From contig CM026570.1 in the NCBI GenBank assembly GCA_015143295.1, positions 8,456,047 to 8,520,046 of the forward strand: a DNA stretch of 64,000 bases, read 5' to 3'. Made by a program: the position numbers and the translations under genes. Below, in pieces: positions 44,390 to 55,599 of this stretch. The notes under the pieces were generated by a model, which saw only the letters and a program-made list of their open reading frames with translations, was not told the origin of the DNA and did no database searches. Numbering within the stretch: position 1 is the first letter of the stretch; each line of letters starts with the position of its first letter. This DNA comes from Tetracentron sinense (taxonomy: Eukaryota; Streptophyta; Magnoliopsida; Trochodendrales; Trochodendraceae).

Positions 44390-45120
44390 TGCTGAAATCA
44401 TTTATAATAATTCTTTATTGAAATAAAGAATTCTAATTAGGCCCTCTCTATAATGTGTCCCAAAATTAAATTGGAATTATGAGATGGAATTCACAATTTC
44501 TTCTTTCAATTCTATAAATCCAAATGCACCTTTAATTAATTCAATATTTTTCCTAAAAACTAACATTACATTGTTGAATCCTAAGGATTAGTGAACCTTA
44601 ACCACAATTAAAGCGTGTCAAGAAGGACATGTGTTGACTTGTGGGACGGAGGCCAGACAAACCCCTGCATTCCACTGTGTTTTATTTATTTATTAAGGAT
44701 TCTCTTGTGTTAACCTTTACCCTTTGTTTGGTTGCTGAGAAAATTAGTAAAAACATGGAAAAGAAAAGAAAATTAGACAAATCATAGCTAAGAATTGTAT
44801 TAGAAATATGAAAATTTATTTTCTTTTCTTTTCCATATTTTCACCTAATTTCTCGACAACCAAACATAGCATTAGTGTTGTTAGTTTTCTCCGATAGTTC
44901 TACATATGAGACTAGCACTCATCAATGGGAAATGGACAGTCAACTGCACGTTGGTGTTTACCTTTAGAACTGGTAATCCGCTTATAAAACCAAGGAAAAT
45001 GCTTAATGTACCTACGATTTCCCTTATGTAATGAAATGGTCGGTCTCATTGGTCCACGTCCCACTTTTAAACACTCATCAATTGTTGCTAAGATTCACTC
45101 ACCCTTGGGATTAAGCAATC
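44390..45120. repeat. Segmental duplication, copy 1
   Basis: Collinear with 46310-47050. Shared landmarks include TAATGTGTCC, CATATGAGACTAGCACTC, TCAATGGGAAATGGACAG and CTTATAAAACCAA. This copy contains a Tourist-like MITE at 44720-44871 absent from the other copy and lacks the hairpin insert at 46690-46830. Confidence 0.75.
44720..44871. mobile_element. Tourist-like MITE, 152 bp
   Basis: Ends CCCTTTGTTTGGTTGCTGAG and (complement) TGCTATGTTTGGTTGTCGAG, flanked by TTA at 44717-44719 and 44872-44874. The arms share AACATGGAAAAGAAAAG-type sequence. The sister segment (about 46645-46665) lacks it and shows the empty site. Confidence 0.82.
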
Positions 45121-45124
45121 CAAT

Positions 45125-45790
45125 CCAAGATTTGAAATCCCGATATTATAGGTGATTTCAGTCGGCCAACCCAAACCGAAATCTCAAAAAAAATCGGTAT
45201 CTTGGCAGGATTTTGAATTCCGATTTATTAATATTTTGTTATATATATATATATATATATATATATTTCATTAAATATATATATGTTAAGAAAATAATAT
45301 TTTATTAAAATTTTATATATTTGTATAAATTTTTATTTTATTTTAAAATTAAATATATATAAATTTCTGAAATTTTGTGAAATTTTGATTAAAATATCGA
45401 AATATTTTTGAATATTTTGGAATTTTAATAATAATAATATATATATATATATTAAATATATATGTTAAAAAATAATATTTTATTAAAATTTTATATATTT
45501 ATATAAATATTATTATTTTACTTTTTAAAACAAATATATAAATTCTGAAATTTGGTGAAATTTTGATAAAAATATCAAAGTATTTTGGAATTTTAATTTA
45601 AAAAACCTGTTTAAAAATGAATTTCTGAAATATCATAGATTTCTGAAATCCCAGAATATTGAAATTTAACCCGAAATTTTCAAAAATCCCAATCGAAATT
45701 GTGTTTTTTGAAATCCATCATGTCTCAATGTGGTTGGACAAAACCAAGATTTCGCAAAATCCCAATGAGATTTTAAACCTTGATCCAACC
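45125..45790. mobile_element. A/T-rich element with TTTGAAATCCC-type ends, inserted in a foldback module
   Basis: The left end CCAAGATTTGAAATCCCGA and right end (complement) CAAGGTTTAAAATCTCATT form an imperfect inverted pair. The host module reads GGATTAAGCAATCCAA before it and TCCAACCTTGTTTGTAG after it, so ATCCAA is duplicated. The interior repeats AAATTTTGATTAAAATATC-type sequence and holds a TATATATA tract at about 45240-45266. No coding sequence. Confidence 0.6.
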
Positions 45791-46309
45791 TTGTTTGTAG
45801 AGAAAAAAAAAATCAAAATATTAACTTTAATTTAGTTAAGCTTAACTAGGGTTAATAGGGTGTCAAAAGGGAAACAAAGACAAGGGATAAGATAAGCAGC
45901 AGACCTTACCTAAGTCATTTTTTTCGGCATCTAGTGACAACTTTTCGCAAGCGAAGGTTGAAAGAGAGAATGAGGAAAATGAAATAGAATGTAGAGATGA
46001 AATCATGATGATTTTGTTTTGGAATAAAAGTAAACGTACCGGAGTTCCCATTTTATAACGGAAGCGCAGGGTCCTCATTGGTCCATGCCCTAATTTTAAA
46101 CACTTACTTACTGTGGTTAGTATTCACTCACCCCTAGGGTTAAGTAATCCAACCATGGTTTAAAAAAATCTTTATTTTAATTTAGTTAAGCTTAACTAGG
46201 GTTAAAGGGGGTGTTAAAAGGGACATGAGGACATGAGGGTAAGATATGAAATGGACCTATGGGTCAGCTGAGCACTGCTCTTTTGTTTTTCAATTCCATG
46301 ATTCCCTAA

Positions 46310-47050
46310 TAAAGCCTATTCACTACAGAATTGAGTTCCACAAACCTGCTGCTTAAATCATTGCTATAGTTCCCTATAGAGTTAGAGAGTTTAATTATAT
46401 CCTCTCTGTAATGTGTCCAGACGATGAAATTAGAATTATAAGATGTAATTCAGAATTTCCTCTTCCAATCCCATAAATCCAAAACGCACCTTTAATTATT
46501 TAAATTAATTAAATATTTGTTCTTAAAAACTAACTTTACATGGTTGAACCCCCCAAGGATTAGAAAACCTTAACCACAATTAAAGAGTGGCAAAAGGGAT
46601 GTGTTGACCTGTGGGATAGAGGCAGACAAAATCTATTATCCCGTGTTAACCACTAGCCTTGTTAGTTTTCGAGTTTGAATCTAAGTCAATTGTGATTGAA
46701 TTCAATCACATATGTGGCACACCACTATCGGAGTAGAGTAAAAAATTTGAATTTGAATTTTTCCTCTATTTTGCTTTCCTCCTATGGTAGTGTGCCACAT
46801 ATGTTATTGAATTCAATCACAATCGATAATTCTGCATATGAGACTAGCACTCGTCAATGGGAAATGGACAGCCTAGTGCACGTTGACGTTTACCTCTATA
46901 ACCGGTAATACCGTTTATAAAACCAAAAAGGAAATGCTTAATGCATGATTTCCATTATATAATGAAATGACCGGTCCAATTGATCCACGCCTACTTTTAA
47001 ACTGTCATTAATTATTGTTACGATTCACTCATCCTTTAGATTAAGTAGTC
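46310..47050. repeat. Segmental duplication, copy 2
   Basis: Partner of 44390-45120, about 1.9 kb downstream in direct orientation and clearly diverged, so old. It lacks the Tourist-like MITE of copy 1 and carries a hairpin insert at 46690-46830. Confidence 0.75.
46690..46830. repeat. Hairpin-forming insert
   Basis: ATTGTGATTGAATTCAATCA with CATATGTGGCACACCACT on the left is mirrored by AGTGTGCCACATATG and ATTGAATTCAATCACAAT on the right, about 45-bp arms around a 60-bp loop. It is missing from the sister segment near 44895, so it is an insertion. Confidence 0.75.
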
Positions 47051-47294
47051 TAACCTTAGTTTTTAGAAGAAAAAAAAAATAAAAAATCTTAACTTAGATT
47101 TAGTTAAGTTTAATCAAGATTAAAGAGACACAAAGACTCGGGGTAAGATAAGAAGTAGTCCCTGGGTCCGCTAATCATTGCTCTAAAACAAATTGCCTCA
47201 TCATTTCATCTCATTCATCAACACGCGTCACTTGGAAAAGAAAAGACAAAATATTTATTCCTAAAATACTCTCTTATTTTTTCCTCTCTTTAAA
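47051..47294 (+). promoter_or_regulatory. Displaced upstream region of the ARIA-like gene
   Basis: The MULE target duplication shows that 47286-47294 was originally contiguous with 56287 onward. The DNA just left of the MULE is therefore the original upstream region of the ARIA-like gene, now about 9 kb further away. It includes AAAATATTTATTCC and a pyrimidine-rich TTTTTTCCTCTCTTT tract; no TATA box is certain. Confidence 0.55.
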
Positions 47295-47457
47295 GGGAAA
47301 AGTACGGAAATAGGCCTCGGTTTTTGAAAAATTACGGAAACCAACTCCCTTTTCAGGGAGTTATTTTTTTCAGCCTCCACGCGTGTGTAGAGCTGAAGCG
47401 TGTGGGATGGCTTGTGAGAATGTCCAAAATACCCCCGTAAAAACTTAACAGTTTATG
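47295..47457 (+). repeat. MULE left terminal inverted repeat
   Basis: Begins GGGAAAAGTACGGAAATAGG and matches the complement of 56115-56277 with scattered mismatches over about 163 bp, ending at AGTTTATG. Weaker inverted similarity continues inward (ACCCATTTCGAACG near 47506 and its complement near 56070). It includes GGAGTTATTTTTTTCAGCC and GTGTAGAGC.GAAGCGTG, likely transposase contacts by analogy with other MULEs. Confidence 0.92.
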
Positions 47458-47756
47458 TTTCACTGTTCTTTCTCATTATCTCGAATACAACTTAGATTAC
47501 CCTACCCATTTCGAACGAATAACACAGATAACCCTATCACCATTTCGAACAAAGAACACCATTGCATCAGAGGTTCCGGTTCCCTACAAAGTAGATTAAT
47601 CCTACATCATAGTTTAATTTAAGAAGAAGAAGTAGAAGTAGAATAAGAGGAAGAAGAAGAAGAAGGAACTGATTCTTCGTCACTCATTCCCTACAACCTT
47701 TAGATTAAGAAGTATGCGTAAATATCGAAATCAAACTTCCTTTAAACAGTTATAAT

Positions 47757-47903
47757 TCGAGATAATAAGTCTCAAATTTGTTAGGTTGAATTCGAGATAA
47801 CCATATAGAATTCAAGATAACAATCTGGAATTCGAGATGGTTATCTCGAATTCTATATGATTATCTCGAATTTAACCTAACAATCTCGAATTCAGAATTA
47901 AGC
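47757..47903. repeat. 20-bp palindromic array, cluster a
   Basis: Units of the GAATTCGAGATAACCATCTC type alternate with their reverse complements between the left TIR and the DUF1985 gene. Related words continue at 47830-47895. Confidence 0.8.
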
Positions 47904-48134
47904 CTTAATATTTATTAGTGTGAAGAAGGAACTGGTTCTTCTTCACTTGAAAATATTTACAAACTGAGGTATTTATTTCTGATGCAATATGAACTGGTTC
48001 TTCCTATGTATTACCCTGGAGGATTATGGAACCTTAAAATTAACAAAATTGAAACCCTAAACCCTAAGGAACTAAAACCCTAACAAAGATAAACCCTAAA
48101 CCCTGTAAGAAAAACTCAATGTTTCTTTCAACAT

Positions 48135-48222
48135 CCTGAATTCGAGATAACAGTCTCGAATTCGAGATGGTTTTCACGAATTCAAGATAATCTCGAATTC
48201 AGGACTGTTTATTTTGGAATTC
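48135..48222. repeat. 20-bp palindromic array, cluster b
   Basis: About four units (GAATTCGAGATAACAGTCTC, GAATTCGAGATGGTTTTCAC and relatives) lie just upstream of the DUF1985 start codon. Confidence 0.8.
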
Positions 48223-48272
48223 AGTCTTTCTATGTATTACTAAGCAATTTTATTAATACTTGCAGATTCAAG

Positions 48273-49440
48273 ATGCCAAAAAACAAAGAAAAATGAGAAA
48301 GTAGAGGTAAAGGGAAAGAGGTGGAAAAGGCTCAACCCTCTGTGAAATGTATCATGAAAAGATGGTTTGAAAAAATAAAGCCGCACTTGGAGGCCCATCC
48401 TGAGAGGAAGTCTTTGTGGATGCAGACTTGCTTTGGGCATCTTTATGATTTGCCCAAAAATCTCCAATGCGGTCAGGCATTGCACCACTTATTTCAGAGG
48501 CGTAGGGATGCACTTACTTTTGATGTAGCTGGTAGTGTTATGCGGTTTAGGTTGTTAGACTTCACCCTGATAATGGGTTTAAATACTAGTATAGGTGTCC
48601 CTCCTGCCATAGTACCTGTCAGTTCTCCAACCTCCCTAAAGGTTCGCAAGTTTGATGAAGTACAACTTATAAAGAAATTGGACCTGATTAGGGTGTTAGA
48701 AGCGTGTGACAATGATATAGACGCAATCAAGATTGCATTAGTCTTATATGTGGAGTTATTGATCATTGCAAAAGAGACACACTCGAACATTGAGATTGAC
48801 TACTTGGATCTTGTAGAGGACCTCGATACCTTCAACAGATACCCTTGGGGCACTGTAGGGTACTTGATATTTAAGAAAAATATTGAAATGACACATATAG
48901 ATACTCCACAATACAACATTAACGGATGTTGTATTGCTTTTCAGGTATATTATATCATTGATGTATGTTTAATTTGTAATTACACTCCTGTTTTTATTCT
49001 CATTTCAAATTCTAATGATGACAGGTTTGGATATTTGAGTGCATTCCCGCACTTGGAAAATTATGTTCCCCATGGATCTCCCCCTACTACTGATATGTTC
49101 CCTCGTATTCTACGTTGGAAAGATACTACTTATAAAACCTACAAGACATTAGAAGAGAAGATATTTAATTTTGAAGAGATACGAAAGTTAGTACAATATA
49201 TATATTTTTTTGCTTAATCCTAACTTAATTTTATGTTCATAGCTTGATGTTCTTAAGTTAAAAGTCACTGCTCTTGAGAAGGAGCAAGAAGCAGTAAGGG
49301 GTGTCCTTGCAATAATGGGATCTGAGGATGATGATGATGAGGATGATGATGATGAAGGTGATGATGAGGATGGTGAGAAGTATAGTCCCAATGAGGATGG
49401 TGATGAGGAGGAGGAAGTACAGTAGGATAAGTTGGATGAT
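48273..49440 (+). pseudogene. DUF1985 part of the MULE-borne ULP1 gene
   Basis: A start codon at 48273 opens a basic leader (MPKNKEK, then ESRGKGKEVEK) interrupted by TGA at 48294. The frame then runs through MKRWFEKIKPHLEAHPERK, the MRFRLLDFTLIMGLNTS core and WGTVGYLIFKK. This order (FGHL.DL, then FxxxDFxLxxGL, then ExxxLFNxFPWG-like) matches DUF1985, usually fused to ULP1 proteases in plant transposons. A GT donor at 48945 and AG at 49024 rejoin AFQ to VWIFECIPAL; a frame change soon after is needed to reach FPRILRW, so an indel has broken it. A third exon from about 49242 encodes LKVTALEKEQEAVRG, then a long Asp/Glu run, with TAG at about 49423. Function of DUF1985 is unknown. Confidence 0.8.
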
Positions 49441-49589
49441 GACGAGGAGGAGGATAGTCTCTCCCCGGTACATGAGCAAAGGTCAAAACATGTAAATAGC
49501 CAAAATTTACAATAAGTCATGTTGATGAGACTGCTAGGAATGTTCTTAAACAACCTGATTACAGTCCAGATAACCATTTTTAGCGTGAA

Positions 49590-49755
49590 TTTGAGATAAT
49601 AATGTCCAATTCGAGATAACAATCTCAAATTCGAGACTAGTATCCTGAATTCGAGATAACAGTCTCGAATTCGGAATTGTTATCTCGAATAGGACCTTAT
49701 TATCTCGAATTCGTACTAAAAATAGCACATATAGGACTGTAATCTCGAATTCTGA
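49590..49755. repeat. 20-bp palindromic array, cluster c
   Basis: Seven or so degenerate units (GAATTTGAGATAATAATGTC, GAATTCGAGATAACAGTCTC and relatives) lie between the acidic exon and the basic-repeat exon of the ULP1 gene. Confidence 0.8.
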
Positions 49756-49789
49756 CCCATTTATTCAATATATTCAAATGTTTACCATT

Positions 49790-51582
49790 ATTTCAGGTAC
49801 ACGATGTACAAACGAAATCACACCCATCTTTATACAAGCGACTCAAACGTTATTTTGTCAGATGGTTTAATGCCTTAGACATGAAAATGGATTGCCTGAC
49901 CGAGAGGTTTGATAATTATGTATCAAAAATGGTCGCTATGAGAAAAAGAGATAGAGAAAGAGAAAGAAGAATAAAAAAAAAAGATAGAGAAAGAAGAAGA
50001 GAAGATAGAGAAAGAGAAGGAGAAAGAGAAGGCAAAAAGTATATGAATGTTGGTTATGAAGAAATAATTGGCTTTTCAGGGGGGGCAGGTGGGTGATGAA
50101 GTCAGAATGGCCTTCTCAGGGAGGGAGGTTGGGGATGAAGTAAGAACGACCATTTCAGGGGGGGAGGTAGGTAATGAAGTTAGAACGGCCTTCTCATGGA
50201 GAGAGGTGGGTAATGCCTCAATAACAGTTTTTCAAGATGATGATGATGGAACCGTTACAAGAGTTGAGGGAATGCCACAATGACTTACAATGATTTCTCA
50301 GCATCTCTGCTCCCCTTACTTGAATACTAGAGTGAGGAAACAAATGGCCAAGGACGTGATCGCTATAAATCCAATGAGGGCAGCTACAGCAGCTGAAAAA
50401 AAGGCCCTACGAGAATTTTTGAATACGGAAGCTGATCCAAATAATACGAGGTAATATTTCTAATTGTGAATTGAAAAGTGCATGCATAAATGAGGAATTA
50501 ATGATGATCAAATTTCCTTACTTTACTTATTCTAATTGTGAAGGCCGATATATAGCATTCAAATCACTCCGGAGATGCTTAGTATTGTGTCAGAAAGCAA
50601 AAGTGAGATCGATTCATCGGTATTTGACTATTCCCAACTTTAATTTAATGTTGTCTATCTAAATTGTAATTCTAAAAATCTAACACTAATACAATATACA
50701 TAACATATTGACATATAGATAGAACTACTAGCGCAACGACATGCGAGACATCCTGATCTTTACGCCAAGTCCTGTGTCTTTGTACCTACGTGGTTTATGG
50801 TAAGACGGGTATTTATTAATTCATTATCTACATTCACTCTTGACGGTATTCTAATTATTTAGTGTCTTCACAGGAATTCCTACATATAGAAGCAGATACT
50901 TTACGATCATATATCAATGCAAATGACTCTGCGATGCGTGACTTGTTAAGGAATCAATTAAACAATAACATTAAACTCATTGTTGAGGGGGTGGATGGGC
51001 GACCGGCCACGTGGTCGGTTGAAAGGGTGTACATCTCGTTTCTTAGTTGCCACCATTGGGTTTTGGTGGTGTTGGAACCTCCAAGAAGGGAGGTCCTAAT
51101 TCTGGACTCATACTTCGACAATGCCTCAACAAGATATGAACCAGAACTATGTGGACTGAAAGACTGCATCTCTGCCCTCTTCCATATGTGCGGCGACATG
51201 GAGGCTCTAGGACATGAGTGGGCGGTGCGGGAGGTCATTGACTTATCGAAACAGACTAATCCGTACGTTTATATGAAAATAAGTAATTTACTTGTAATGT
51301 ACCTCACTTTTTTTACCTAGAATGCACTGATGAAATGTGTTGTCTATGTGTATCAGGCACGATTGCGGAATATTCATGATGAAATATGTGGATTTCCTAT
51401 GTTCCGATTTAGAGATTAATTTTAAGCAGGTATTACACATTTTCCTCTGATTCATTATTCATGCTCACAGTATTTTTAATTTATCTGAAGCTCAACGTAT
51501 TTTTAATTTATAGATTGATGTTAACAAGTTCCGAAAGCGGATAGCTTACGAGATGATGGATGAGATTGCCAAGCCTTACTAA
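49790..51582 (+). pseudogene. ULP1-like (C48) SUMO-protease part of the MULE gene
   Basis: Exons follow AG acceptors: about 49796 on (Arg/Glu-rich, RKRDRERERR type); 50068-50451 (four 13-residue repeats with EVGDEVRTAFS, then TGA at 50281, then ISQHLCSPYLNTRVRKQMA); about 50723-50801 (ELLAQRHARHPDLY..CVFVPTWFM); 50874-51262; 51357-51429; and 51514-51582. The protease triad is visible: His in SCHHWVLVVLE, Asp in LILDSY and Cys in HDCGIFMMKYVDF. Exon junctions at 51262/51357 and 51429/51514 keep frame to a TAA. The catalytic half is intact although upstream exons carry stops. Family members cleave SUMO from proteins in the nucleus; the role in the transposon is unknown. Not fused to the transposase. 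Confidence 0.85.
50070..50215 (+). repeat. 39-bp tandem repeat within the ULP1 gene
   Basis: Four copies at 39-bp steps (about 50071, 50110, 50149, 50188), each like TTCTCAGGGAGGGAGGTTGG then GATGAAGTAAGAAC, encode 13-residue units F-SGxEVGDEVRTA. The last copy is partial. Confidence 0.85.
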
Positions 51583-52260
51583 CTATCAGTTGTTCCTAAT
51601 AGAAATTTGAACTTCATTGTTGGATATATCAGGTGTCTCCACAATTATTCGGTGAAGCCTTCACCAATACTTCCGTTTACAATGGAGATCAATATGAGTG
51701 GAAATTGATGGTTCGTATATACAGAAAGAAATATACATTATCAAGTAAAACTAAAGTCTTCTCATATCCATTCTTTTTTATTATATACCACTTAAGAGAA
51801 TAAATAAAAAATCTAATACTAGCTAGTCTCAATATCATATTCAATCACATTTATCTATTAATTTTTTAAAAATTTAATTGCAAGATCAAGTGGGAAGTGG
51901 TTATTTAGGGAGGGAGAACATCCAACCGCCAGAAGCACCTAGTGCTCAAATGGGAAGTGATTATTTCCCGGACGGCAATCTTCATCATTCATGTTTCTTT
52001 AGGCAAATTCTATATGTAAATTCATCTTATGTATTGCAAGGCCCTGATAAGTTTGGAACAGAAGTATTTGTAGACAAACCAGAATGCTACAACTTGGATT
52101 ATGAGGGGGATCAAAAGAATATCATGGGGCACCCATATGTAAATTCATCTTTTGTTGTAGATGTATGTTTAAAGCTTCTCACCCGACATTGGATGTATGT
52201 ACTGGATTTATAATAGAATTATTATGGATTTAATGCTTTGGATCAATATAGCTCATTTAC
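51583..52260 (+). other. MULE interior 3' of ULP1, unassigned open frame 51878-52213
   Basis: An open frame contains duplicated words: MGSGYL-like and MGSDYF-like, and YVNSSYVLQ and YVNSSFVVD, with matching DNA repeats (TATGTAAATTCATCTT twice). It has no recognised domain and no ATG start is certain. It may be a 3' exon or a captured fragment. Confidence 0.35.
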
Positions 52261-52269
52261 AGTTCATTT

Positions 52270-52640
52270 ACAATTCCTGTCTCGAATTCAAGCTAACCAA
52301 TCTGTAATTTAGGCAAACCAATCTCGAATTCGAGATAACCATCTTAAATTCGAGATAACCATCTCGAATTCAGCCTAACCAATCTCGAATTCGAGATAAT
52401 CATCTTGAATTCAGCCTAACCAAGCTCTAATTCGAGATTGTTATCTCAATATCGAGATTGTTGCTTGCATTATAGAAGCTCAAGTACAACAGGGTCTAAG
52501 CCTGAATTCGAGATTATTATCTCCAAATTATCTCGAATTCAAGATAACCATCTCGAATTCAGCCTAACCAATCTCGAATTCGAGATGGTTATCTCGAATT
52601 CAGGCTAACCAATATCGAATTCGAGATCGTTGCTTACATT
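52270..52640. repeat. 20-21-bp palindromic array, cluster d
   Basis: About fifteen units in two groups: GAATTCGAGATAACCATCTT and GAATTCAGCCTAACCAATCTC (21 bp) alternate, with a second group at 52505-52630. The array lies between the 3' ends of the convergent ULP1 and transposase genes. Confidence 0.85.
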
Positions 52641-52886
52641 AAATCTCAAGTTCTAAATTACAGGTTGTGTCTTGAGACTTCTTTGCCATTTGTCCCCCTT
52701 TATATACAACTCAAGTACATGGTCCAAGGGCTGATTTTTAACATGTTAATTTAAGTAGTCATATGAAATTTGATAATTTGTAGATTACAAGTGAAGCACT
52801 GACCCACTAAAGAGGAAAATCATGCATTGATTTGTAATACAATATTCGAACATACAAAAACTCTTTGAATTCTCATTATGAAATGA

Positions 52887-55486
52887 TCATACTTGTGGGA
52901 TTACATTAGTACATGTTTGTCTATTATGACCACTTTGTTTGCATCTACCACATCTTACAGTAGACTTTTCTTTGCGTTGTGAAAGAATTATGTTCTTCTT
53001 CGATCTTCCCGTGCTTCTTTTCTATACAGGGGGTTTCATCCGCTTGGTCTCGGCTATTACTTCATCTGGGAGATCCCAATGTTTTTTGTCATGTACCGGA
53101 TATATTGACTCTTCATAGGTGGCTCGATACATATCAGATGTATAGTAGGGAGAAAAGTATGCATACGGATCATATCGATACTTATTACAGGCAGCCAAAA
53201 CATGTACACAAGGCAACCCCTGAACATCAAATTTCCTATAGGTGCAGGTACATTCAAGAAGCTTCATTGTAGCATTAAATTCTCCCCTTACATAATACTC
53301 ATACCGAGCGATTCCGTCACGTTCCAAATAACGTGTTTTAGCAAGTCTCCTCTGCAATTTACCCTCAGCCCATGTTATTAGACTTCCATTCATTTCCATC
53401 ATTTTGTTACGTCGGTTAAAGAACATTTGTTGGATCTTAAGGCGCACATCCTCTAAAAGCACTGTGACTGGATATTCTCTCGCTTCCTTAAGCAAACTGT
53501 TGATCGATTCAACTATATTAGTAGTTACAATATTATACCTCAGTCTAGGAAAGTATGCAAATGCTCATTTTTCTTTTGGAATTACAGATAACCATTCATG
53601 TGCCTCGGGGTTTGCGCTTGCAAGACGTGATATAAACTCTTGGAACTTGCTGAACATGCATGTCTTTACGGCCAACCAAAATAACGGTTTAAGTCCCTCA
53701 TCCTTGAATGCTGCATGCATATTCTGGCTAATGTGATATGAACAATAACTATGAACTGCATGTGGGAATGCAATGGAGACTTGGCTTATCAAACTAGCTT
53801 GTCGATCAGTTATAATGACTAACCCTTCCATGTACCCAAGTGAGTCAGCTAATTGTTTTAAAAATCACTTGTAATTGTCATTGTTCTCTGATTCAGCTAT
53901 TCCATAAGCAATTGGACATATGTGGTTGTCACCATCAAGTGATGTTGCTATTATTAAGATCCCCTTGTACTTACCCTTTAGATGCGTCCCGTCAACGGCT
54001 AATACTCTTCATAAACTGAGTTGAAAACTTCTGATACAAGGTCCAAGCGCCACAAAACACCTTTCAAATGCACCAGTATCTGGATCACTCAATACTGCAG
54101 TTACTATTCCCGGGTTGGTCCTACGTAGCTCGTACAAATAAGCAGGGAGGTCAGCGTATGACTGGTCGTATGATCCTCTAACATTTTATATTGCAATTTA
54201 TCTACATCTCCACACTTTCCGATAACTCATTTGCACTCCATATTGTTTCCAAACATCATGAATAATCTCTTTGAGCCTAGATGTCACACGACCCTCGATT
54301 CGTCCCACGACCATGTCACTAACAACCAAACTAGATGCTTGTCGGATCGAGTCCAGTTAAGAGAAACCCACACGAATGATGTGAATTATAAGTCTTTATT
54401 TTGAAGACACCCGACTCATTTACCTTTGATGCACGCAACCTCCAAGTACAATTACCCCTAATGCACTTAACTACAAACTTTGATTTATTTGAATCCACAA
54501 CCCTGTATTTGAATTTTTTTGTCATTGCATACTTTGCCAACACATTCTGTAGGCACCTCTTATCTTTAAACAATTGCCCAAGTGAAATATCATCCGCATT
54601 CTCGAGTGTAGCTACAAAGCCTGAAGGATCGAAATTCACATAGTCATCATTCTCAATCACATTTGTTGAAGGGCATTGACTGACTTGCCGAAAAGCAGAC
54701 CTAGAGGAGCTACGGATATCAACCGTTGGGATATTTGAGCGGATAGGACCCTCATCAACATCGTCTATGGCAACATCTTCATCTACCTCCACTGAATAAT
54801 CATCATCATCTTCATCTTCAGCATCAGCACATTCACCAACATTAGCACATTCATTATCCTGAACACCACATTCTTCACTATGATAGTTGTCGCCCCTGCT
54901 GGTATCATCATAATCTGCATGTGTTAGGCACAAAGCAAGTATATTGACTTGGTCCTGTTGTCAAGTCTTCAAAGGGCCAAGGTACGGTTGGTAGGACATG
55001 ATCGGGAACATAGACCATAGAAGGCTGAAGGACATGACAAGTATCACCCTCGTTCACATGGGGAACGACAGTCTCGTGACCAGGAAAACCTTCGTAACTC
55101 AAAGAGGGTGGACCACACTGTTGTACTCCCTTTGCAACTTCGGTTACATATATTGGCAAAAGTACATTATGAGTTCGTGCTCGCTCACATTCTGAAATAA
55201 ATACTAACAAGTCTTCATCATCTTCAATAGCAGTAGCAGGAGGAATTGTCGGGTATGTAGAGAACATAGATCTCACTCTCATCTCAGTTTCTTCCCCCCG
55301 GGATTTAGTCAATCTATAAACTCTGCTTAAAAGTTGCTCATGTGTCATTCCACTAAATAACTGTATCAATTTTGATTTTCCACCCTCATATACGTGGAAC
55401 CTGTCAGGGAGAATCTTCCATTCTCCATCATAACAACAAATTACTGATACATTTATTATCTGTAACATCAAGAAAAAACAACGCAA
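52887..55486 (-). pseudogene. MuDR/MULE-type transposase
   Basis: Reads right to left. 55486-54908: N-terminal part after an AG acceptor (CYDGEWKILPDRFHV; LLSRVYRLTK), then a frame change near 54920. 54933-54331: acidic linker and MuDR zinc-binding-like domain (LGQLFKDKRCLQNVLAKYA, CTWRLRASK). A frame change near 54345 leads to RQASSLVVSDMVVGRIEG. 54330-53565 holds the MULE catalytic domain (LAVDGTHLKGKYKG with Asp, VIITDRQASLISQV with the second Asp, HSYCSYHISQN). 53564-53022 carries NIVESINSLLKEA and the SWIM finger (CTC then CVH). It ends with a CCHC knuckle (CGRCKQSGHNRQTC) at 52887. In-frame stops at 54009, 53865, 53565 and 53022, plus two near 54200, make it inactive. The DDE-type enzyme would bind the TIRs and cut; this copy cannot. 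Confidence 0.9.
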
Positions 55487-55599
55487 AAACTCAACAATGT
55501 CAATGCTTTACAATAAAGACTTACAATATTAAAAATAATTCGAATATCGGATAAAATGTGTATCGAATTCACTAAATGTGTTATGCAATATCGAGATAA

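Noticed and set aside
48321-48321. Start of the DUF1985 frame at 48321
   Set aside because: The codon is GTG; the in-frame ATG at 48273 with a CAG acceptor just upstream is the likelier original start, now separated by a TGA.
49188-49628. Ser/His-rich open frames on the minus strand
   Set aside because: They are the antisense of the Asp/Glu-rich GAT-repeat exon of the DUF1985/ULP1 gene.
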